This document shows, one piece after another, positions 56,752 through 64,000 of a DNA stretch of 64,000 nucleotides (within the stretch, counting starts at the first letter, position 1; each line of letters starts with the position of its first letter). Origin of the DNA: Sesamum alatum (taxonomy: Eukaryota > Streptophyta > Magnoliopsida > Lamiales > Pedaliaceae); NCBI GenBank assembly GCA_034509735.1, contig JACGWO010000012.1, positions 19,559,188-19,623,187 of the forward strand, given 5' to 3'. Made by a program: the position numbers and the translations under genes. The notes under the pieces were generated by a model, which was given only the letters and a program-made list of their open reading frames with translations, did not search any database and was not told where the DNA came from.

Positions 56752-59700
56752 TCATTTGCCTTCAAAGAGAACAAAATTCTGGTGACCCCAAAGAGCCCAC
56801 AAAATAGCCATCACCTGTTCAAAATGCACACTTGTGAGTTTAACTGACAGGAAACGAAGCCAATCTTCAGCCGACTCAATCCAAGCAGAAGTGAATGTCC
56901 ATGGAATATCAGATAAAGCCCAACACTGCCTTGCATAATCACACCAAAGAAAAGCATGTTTAGCGTCCTCTTCACCTTGCCCACAGACAGGACAAGAAAC
57001 CACATTTGTTATATGTCTTCTCCTTAGATTTTGCATCAATGGTAACATACCTTGACACATCCTCCAACAAAGATGTTTAACTTTACCAGGAACATCATGT
57101 TTCCACAAAAAATTCCAAGACAAATTCGTTCTAGAGCCTGAAGTTTCAGCCAACATACCTTGCAGACGATCCAATTCCCGACCAGCCACCCAATAAGCAC
57201 TTTTGACTGAAAATTTCGCATTAGATGAGTAATGCCATACAATATGATTAGCAGTAGAGAGGTTTGGTAACTGAATTTGCGTGATAGCTTCAACATCTGC
57301 TGCACAGAATAAATGCTGTAGTATATCGTGATTCCAATTTCCTAGGCTAGGACAGATCAAAGAACTCATCTTCCTATTAACATCATCATTACCAGGATTT
57401 GAAACAGGGCGAAATGAAAAGGGTCTCGGAATCCGCCTATCCTGCCAAACCTGAATCAGGTTCCCGTCCCCCACCTCCCAACGACTCCCTGCATCTATGA
57501 TGAATTTGGCAGCCATAATGCCTCGCCAGGTAGCTGAAGGATTATATCCGATTTTTGCATGAACAAAAGACGTACGCGGGAAGTATCGAGCCTTGAGAAC
57601 ACGCGCAAGGAGGCTATCTGGGTTTGTTAGTAAACGCCATCCCTGCTTCGCCAACAGAGCAAGATTAAATTGTCGTAATAACCGGAATCCTAGACCCCCC
57701 TCCTTCTTCCGGGAACACAAATAACCCCATGCCGCCCAATGGATACGCCGTTGTTTCGGATGGCTCCACCAAAATTCAGCCACAATAGACTGGAGCTCAC
57801 CAAGAAGAGATTTAGGGAGTAGAAAGCATTGCATAATATAGTTCGGAATGGATTGAAGCACAGCTTTAATAAGTATCTCCTTACCTGCTGATGATAATAA
57901 CTTATCTGACCATCCCGTCAGCCTCTTGCAGAAACGCTCACGAATATCTTGGAAAATATCCCTTTTAACTCGACCAATGACTGCAGGCAAGCCTAAGTAC
58001 TTCGCTAGTTTGGGCACTACCACCACATTCAACAATCCAGCCAACCACATTTGACGGGAATGCTGTACGTTTGGGCTAAAAACCATCTCCGACTTCGCAT
58101 AATTCACTGACTGACCAGACGCTCGCTCATAGGTAGCAAGCACTGCACCAACCGCCATTATCGCATCTTCTGTCGCCGTTGAGAATATTAGAGAATCATC
58201 GGCAAATAGTAAATGAGATATAGGAGGGGCATTCCTCGCCACGGCCACACCACGAATGGATCCTCTCATTTCAGCATCCTATAGCAACAAGCTGAAGACC
58301 TCTGAACAAAGAATAAACAAGTATGGTGACAAAGGGGTCACCCTGTCGTATTCCCCGTCGGGGTTGCTCAAAACCGAAAGATTCACCATTCAGCACAAAC
58401 GAAAACGAAGCAGTAGTAACACATAACATAATCAATTTAACAAAACCTGCATCGAACCCCAAACGGTACAGCACACACTCAATAAACTTCCACTCAAGGC
58501 GATCATACGCCTTACTCATATCGAGTTTAAGGGCAAAGAAACCTTTTCTCCCTAATTTATTATGTTTAAGAAAATGATTGCATTCAAATCCCAAAAAAAC
58601 ATTGTCTGTGATAAGGCGTCCTCGAACAAACGCAGACTGAGAATGAGAAATCACCTGATCTAAACACTCTTTTAATCTGTTTGCAATGACTTTAGAAACC
58701 ACCTTGTACACAATGTTACATAGACTAATTGGACGGAAATGAGAGACAATTTCAGGAGACTTGATTTTTGGTATCAGCACGATATTTGTATGATTCAAAG
58801 TAGCCGGCATAGAACAGGAATTCAAAATGGATAAAACAGATCGTGTTACATCCTTACCGACAAGCTTCCAATAATGCTGAAAAAAGAATTGAGGGAAAGC
58901 CGTCTGGACCCGGTGAGGTAAGTGATCCCATCGAAAAAGACCGCAAGCCTAATCTCCTCTGCTTCGTACGGACGAGTGAGGAATTGATTTTGTTCCCGAG
59001 TAATCTTCGGTGTCACACCCCGTAAAGCACAATGAAGATCCTGTGAAGATGGGTCAGCCGAAGAGAAGATATCATAAAAATATGATGAAATCAGTTTCTG
59101 AATACCTTCCTTAGCCGTAATCCTCTCATTCCTTTCATTAAGGAGAAACCGGATCCGATTCTTTTTCTTACGTTGTGAGGCACTAACATGGAAGAATTTG
59201 GTATTCCGGTCTCCACCAGCTAGCCAATGTTGTTTAGCACGTTGCCGCCATTTCAGAGAAAGATCAGCTAACAGGTGAGATAATTCCGAACGACAATCAG
59301 CAAGTTCAGTACTAACCTCAGAGTTCCAACAAGCCGCTTCTAAGTCACAGATACGATGCTCCAACCACTTTCGCCTACGGGATAAACCTCGAAAGCGATG
59401 CCGACTCCATAACTCTAAAACCTCAGAACATTGTTTCAACTGTTCTATCACCCCAACCCCTGACCCCTAAGATTGCCTTGCCTCCATGAATCCGAAATCA
59501 GGTCAGTACATTCAGCCTGCCTCGCCCAAGAAGCCTCAAACCGAAACGGAAAAGAGGGAGAAGGATCAGTAGCAATCATTGGAGGGGATAATCGAATGAG
59601 TAGCACACAATGATCAGAATATGCGGAGGGAAGATTGTGTACCTCAGAATGGGGGAATAAACCCCGCCACACCATATCTGCCACCGCTCTGTCCAAACGG

Positions 59701-60275
59701 CAACGTACCGTATGAGGCCAGAGACGCCTATTGCACCAAGTATAAAGAGGACCTTGACAGCCTAAATCAACAAGCTGAGTATCACTTAACACAGTCCGAA
59801 AATCTCGCATCTGCCAAGACGGGATTGAACAACGACTTTCCCTTTCATGTTCAAAAAGCACTGCATTAAAATTGCCACAGCATAACCACGGATAACCAGA
59901 ATGAGATTTTAATCTCCGTAGCATATCCCACGAAGCCCTACGACCAGCCACCTCTGGCGCTCCATAGAAACCTGTAAATCTCCACGTCCTTTCTTCCCAA
60001 GACACCAGTACATCAACATGAGAGACAGAAAAACTAAGCAAAGACACATCCAGCCCCTTCATCCATAGTAACATCAAACCACCACTCTTACCCTCTGCAT
60101 CCACCGAAATCCCATGATACTGAAGAGAATCACGAATTCCATCAGCCTTTACCTTACCACACTTTGTTTCTCATAAGAAAACCAATAAAGGTTCATGAGC
60201 GCGAATGAGCTCGCGCAGATGTCGAACTGTCCTGGGCGACCCAATCCCGTGACAGTTCCACGCTAAACAACTCAT
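56752..60275 (-). pseudogene. LINE ORF2 (endonuclease and reverse transcriptase)
   Basis: Starts MSCLAWNCHGIGSPRTVRHL at 60275. A stop falls inside the expected FL-ETKCG motif near 60172. The endonuclease continues with WRFTGFYGAPEV, CGNFNAVL (Asn where Asp is usual) and AYSDHCVLLI. The linker (59451-58846) precedes reverse transcriptase FRPISLCNIVYKVVSK, ALKLDMSKAYDRLEW and GIRQGDP. After a frameshift near 58270 come HLLFADDSLIFS with the catalytic Asp pair, then a thumb and a zf-RVT-like FSVKSAYWVAG region. It ends LFEGK at 56752. No RNase H domain is evident. Confidence 0.92.
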
Positions 60276-60289
60276 GGCGACTGGCGGGG

Positions 60290-61944
60290 TCGCACCGCAA
60301 CCTCCGCCGGAACAATAAGAGCAGACTTAGAAAGAGAATCGAGAGAGAGTCTCTTCGCCGGTCGAGAACTCGAAGTAGCCATAAATGCTGCAGGGAGAAG
60401 TCTTTTAGAACCACTGAAGGAGAATTCAACCCAGCATTGGACCTCCGACCGCGACCATGGGAATGCAGACCCCGAGCCCGAACTCCACGAGAAGACCTCA
60501 ATCCCCTCCCAAAACCCTCATTTACGACCAAGGGGATATCAATAAGCGAAGGTGAGACAAGTGACAAATCCGGTATCGCTTCCTGATCAGTGTCCCGCGA
60601 AGACGAGTCCGATGTGCAGAGCTTCGGGACAGAAGTCCTAGGGCTCGGAATTGGGGTGAAGACGATGAAGAAACCAGAGCCTCGGTGAGGTCTGTATGAG
60701 GCATACGGGTTCCAGGCTCAGGCAATATGGGAATAGAGCCTGGAGAATGCACCTGAGGCTCAATGCAAATGGGCCGGTTCAGCTCCTGGCCCAATCTACT
60801 CAGCTCTCCAGACCCAGATTGGAAAACAGAAGGACAAGGATCAGATGGGCCTGATCGATGTACCGGGTTGAGAGACAATATTGAGCCCAAATGCCCACAG
60901 AAGCCAAGGTCTTCAGAATCACTGCTCTCATCCAACAACCGCCTGGCAATAACCGTCTTATCCTTCCCTAACGACACGGGAAACTGCTGCTGCTGGGGAA
61001 GAAACCGCTCAGGCGTCTCTGTCGCCCCTTGACGAGCAAGTTCCGGTACCGCTAACGAGGCCGCCGGAGATACAGCTTGCCGGTCAAAGGTCCCAAAAAT
61101 ATGTATCCCCCTTCTGCTAGTCTCAGGACACGAAGAAGAAAGTGGAGAGGGACGAACATAGGTTGGACGAACATCGTCATGAACCGGACCCAAACGTCGC
61201 ATAGGACCAAGAGCTCGTAACCAAGCTCCGTACGGCGTGTTTGACCCCGGATCAACAAAGTGAGCCTGAAAATGCAGATCACAGAATCGACTAATGTGAC
61301 CGATGTGACCACATAAGTAATAGAAATTGGGTAGACGTTCGTAGGAAAACCGAACCACAACCATGTCACCACTTTCCGAACGGAGCTGAAGAGCACGTTT
61401 TAGCGGCTGAGATATGTCAATATTAATACGAATGCGCACTGTCTCAAACCAATAAACATCCCGTTCGACATGAAGACTCATCAAGCCAAGAACCCAAACT
61501 CCCACCGACATAGCGAATAACCTCAATATTTCGTAAGCCATACGGCAGATCATGAATATGGACAAAAAACAGCGACCAGTCTAAGTTTAAAGAAAGTGGG
61601 TCATCCTTAGGGGAAAGTTGACGAAAAACAACCAAATTACGATCAAAAATCCAAGGACGCATGTCTAGAACACGCCGGAGATCTTCAACATGATTAAAGA
61701 CGAGACAAAAACGGGATTCTGAAATTTTACGCATCGAGACACCACGAGCGGCTTGAATAAGTTGAATCAAAGACCCTCGCAACGCCTCAAAATGAACCGA
61801 ACAATGCGACACTAGACGGCCAACCAACGTCAGATGAAAATTACCACTGCCACTATCCCAAGTCGATTGAGGAATGGTAAAATCTGCCACTTCAGCGTCC
61901 AGTAAAGACAGCACTTTATCCATCTTCAAAATGTCGCTTTCCAT
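60290..61944 (-). pseudogene. LINE ORF1 (DUF4283, zinc knuckle)
   Basis: Starts MESDILKMDKVLSLLDAEVA at 61944. The DUF4283 motifs are LVGRLVSHCSVHFEAL, FCLVFNHVEDLRRVLDMRPW and FFVHIHDLPYGLRN. A frameshift near 61520 leads to the second segment, with RINIDISQPLKRALQLR and the knuckle YYLCGHIGHISRFC, then DPGSNTPYGAWLRA. A long Pro/Ser-rich tail has a further frame change near 60560. It probably served as the RNA-binding protein of the element. Confidence 0.88.
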
Positions 61945-62158
61945 AATGTAACTAAGAGGAAGAAAGATCACCCAGAATAAGTGAGAAAAGCACCAACCAC
62001 AAAAGACAAACGCCGGGAACAAAGGGCTAAGAGAATCAAAGCGAGTAACCAAAAGAAAAAACCTAGGAAGTACTAGGCAAACCACTCCCATCAAGCAAAA
62101 GCCAGAGAGCAAAAAACCAAACTTTTTTGAAAAAACAAAATAATTTCGAAATTACACG

Positions 62159-62175
62159 AAATGCCGTCTTCAATT
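62159..62175. repeat. Outer target duplication, right copy
   Basis: AAATGCCGTCTTCAATT, matching 56461-56477. Confidence 0.85.
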
Positions 62176-64000
62176 ATGTATAGTATAAATAGATAGATAT
62201 TCATTAAAAAAGTGAAAAGTTGCCAAATTATCAAACAACTACATAAAATTTGAATTTGAATTTGAATTTTAGGTGTAATAATCTCGATGCCATTTAAGAA
62301 TTTCTTCTAAGGTCAAATCCAAGCGATCCCTGTGAAAATTGAGATAAGTACGAAACCCCTAAACTAAAATGAATATATACAGGATACCTTAACATTTTTT
62401 AAAAGAAGCATCTAACATGCTATCTACCTTATTGTATTCTTCACTCCCAAAATTTGCAACTAATTTTCATGTTTTGCCCTGTATAATATCTATTTTGCCT
62501 ACTTGTGCTGACTATAAATACCACAATATTCAACAAGTACTTAATTTTGTTTCCTCTCCGATCCCAACATATCAAAGAATGAGGTATGCCGAGATTGAAA
62601 AAAAACGAAACTAAGTGTCAATTCAATATATAGGCTCTTATAGTTTAGTAGATAATTATGATGCGTACTGGGGTCCAACAGTACAAAAAAGTGTCGAGGG
62701 GCCTTCACAAAAATTCCAAGATTGAAGGGGAGACTAACTTGCAGAGAGGGTTAGCACTCTGATGCTTAAGTCAATAATATTCTACTGATAAAATAAAATG
62801 AGAAAACTTAAAATAAGTGAGAATAATAGTAAAATGGTGTTATGATGTGTTGGAACGTGCAAAAGTATGCTGAAAATAGCTAGAAAATGGAGAAAAATTT
62901 GTGTGCAAGTGAAGTGTGAAAGTGAGGAAAAAGTTACTTGGTGAAAATGACTGCACAATTAGTCATTTTTATAGCAAGTGACGAGTCCGACTTTGGAGGA
63001 ATTGAGTTGAGAGCCGTATGTCATTGGAAACCTTGGAATTTAGCTTTTCAACCTAATAAACCACATCAGAATCGGAGTTGAATTGAAGGAGATATGGTTG
63101 TTTGAATCAACTTTGCCATGTTTGCCATATTTTTCAGAAAAGTGGTTACCTGCTGAGAAACATCCGAATGGTGGCCGATCTAGTGGGAATTTGTATGAGA
63201 TTTTTTAGTATGATGTGGATCTACGTGTTGGCCACCTGTGTGATGTGGAATCCATATTGTTTGATGACCAAGCTTGTTGTACGAGACTTTTTCATGGGCC
63301 TGCCAAGTCAGTGAACAAAACTGGACTTTTATCTATAAAAAGCTTACAGTTTTGGACCACATGTGGGTGGCCTGCTGGGTTGTCCACTCCTAGCTCTTAT
63401 GCTTTGCCAGGTGGGTTTTAGGGGGCATCATCGCTCCCCCTACTACAGTAGTGCGAAACTTGCTGTAGGACTGGTGGAGTAGAGTTTAATTAGTCCTGGA
63501 AGAGTTGGCCATGAGCTATATACCTGGGTGCCTCGGCAGGAGAAGATTTGTTGTGTTGTTTCCTCCTTGTTGTGCTACTATGCATGATAACACGCGGATT
63601 TTGTGGGGATTTGTGTTTATCTGCAAAGGAGGGGAGAGGGTAATCATTACGAAAAAGTAGGAAAGGAGATAAGGACTTACCGCGTGCCTGGGCGCGCGGC
63701 CTGAGATTGGTGCGTCGACACCAAACTAGGAAAAGAGATGTTTGAGCCCAGCTCGGATGGGACTCTTTGACTGCTAGGGTGTAAAAGCTCATCCTTAGAG
63801 AGGTTACCTTCCTCCACATTCGTGTTTACAAAGTAAGTTTTTGCCTTCCTTTTTTGCAGAAATTCCTCGCATTCTCTGCTGTGATTTTTCTGAAGCGGAT
63901 TTCATTTTTTGCAAGTTTTCGCGATTTAGGGCTTCCTCAGTTAATTCTTGCTTTCCCCCTGCTTGTGTCTAGGTACGCCTCCTTGCTCCCCTATATTTTC
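62176..64000. other. Unassigned region at window end
   Basis: No recognisable gene. 62640-63900 is less AT-rich and contains phrases such as AACCTAATAAACCACATCAG and AAGGAGATATGGTTG that look to me like plant LTR sequence, but no second LTR, PBS or coding domain lies within the window. The ORF at 63490-63819 (minus, Ser/Arg-rich) has no family resemblance. Confidence 0.3.

Larger units (their letters stand above)
56505..62122 (-). mobile_element. L1-type LINE, near full length
   Basis: 5.6 kb on the minus strand: ORF1 (DUF4283 and zinc knuckle), ORF2 (endonuclease, reverse transcriptase, zf-RVT-type region) and a short poly(A) (T run at 56505-56513). The flanking duplication TTTTTTGAAA(AAA)CAAAATAATTTC lies at 56483-56504 and 62123-62147. 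Only a few frameshifts or stops interrupt each ORF, so the insertion is relatively recent. Confidence 0.93.

Noticed and set aside
63490..63819. 109-residue minus-strand ORF
   Set aside because: Low-complexity basic sequence with no homologue I can recall; more likely part of a retroelement.
1..64000. CRISPR array, bacterial operon or integrated viral genome
   Set aside because: No regularly spaced repeats, no prokaryotic gene organisation and no viral structural or movement genes were seen; the retroelements are ordinary plant LTR and LINE types.

Overview
The window is eudicot-type nuclear plant DNA. It shows AT-rich introns with GT-AG borders, plant-specific gene families (IQD, R2R3-MYB, plant SurE, GLYR) and dense plant transposons. 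No species can be named from the sequence alone. Exon borders were placed by eye from reading frame, splice sites and remembered family sequences; no alignment was run.

Gene layout. An IQD calmodulin-binding protein (248-2352, +, 5 exons) opens the window. After about 21 kb of mostly mobile DNA comes a MYB26-like R2R3-MYB (23232-24710, +, 3 exons). A minus-strand gene group follows: mitochondrial ribosomal protein bL34m (28436-31539, 3 exons), a SurE-type phosphatase/nucleotidase (33193-36314, 10 exons), a GLYR2-like glyoxylate/succinic semialdehyde reductase (45388-49213, 12 exons, frame broken at three places), an FHA-domain protein with an acidic tail (50079-51203, 2 exons, one in-frame stop) and a small Ala/Gly-rich protein (52947-53147). 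These genes serve unrelated functions and nothing suggests a pathway cluster.

Mobile DNA. 3587-5442 is a deletion derivative of a Ty3/gypsy LTR element. 9198-11040 is a decayed CACTA-type transposase gene with its flank, followed by an LRR receptor-like protein fragment (11040-11480). 12882-17938 is a nearly complete minus-strand Ty1/copia element with a 5-bp target duplication. 40458-43070 is a rotted L1-type LINE split by a GC-rich hAT-type element with an 8-bp duplication. 56505-62122 is a nearly full-length L1-type LINE sitting inside an older short insertion. Five short Helitron-like elements share termini and a 3' hairpin. At least ten long foldback (MITE-like) elements and a four-copy palindromic repeat fill most of the remaining intergenic DNA.

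I found no sign of a new defence, biosynthetic or regulatory system. The most informative observations are the nested insertions, which give relative ages, the Helitron-like family with compensatory hairpin changes, and two otherwise well-preserved genes whose frames are broken.
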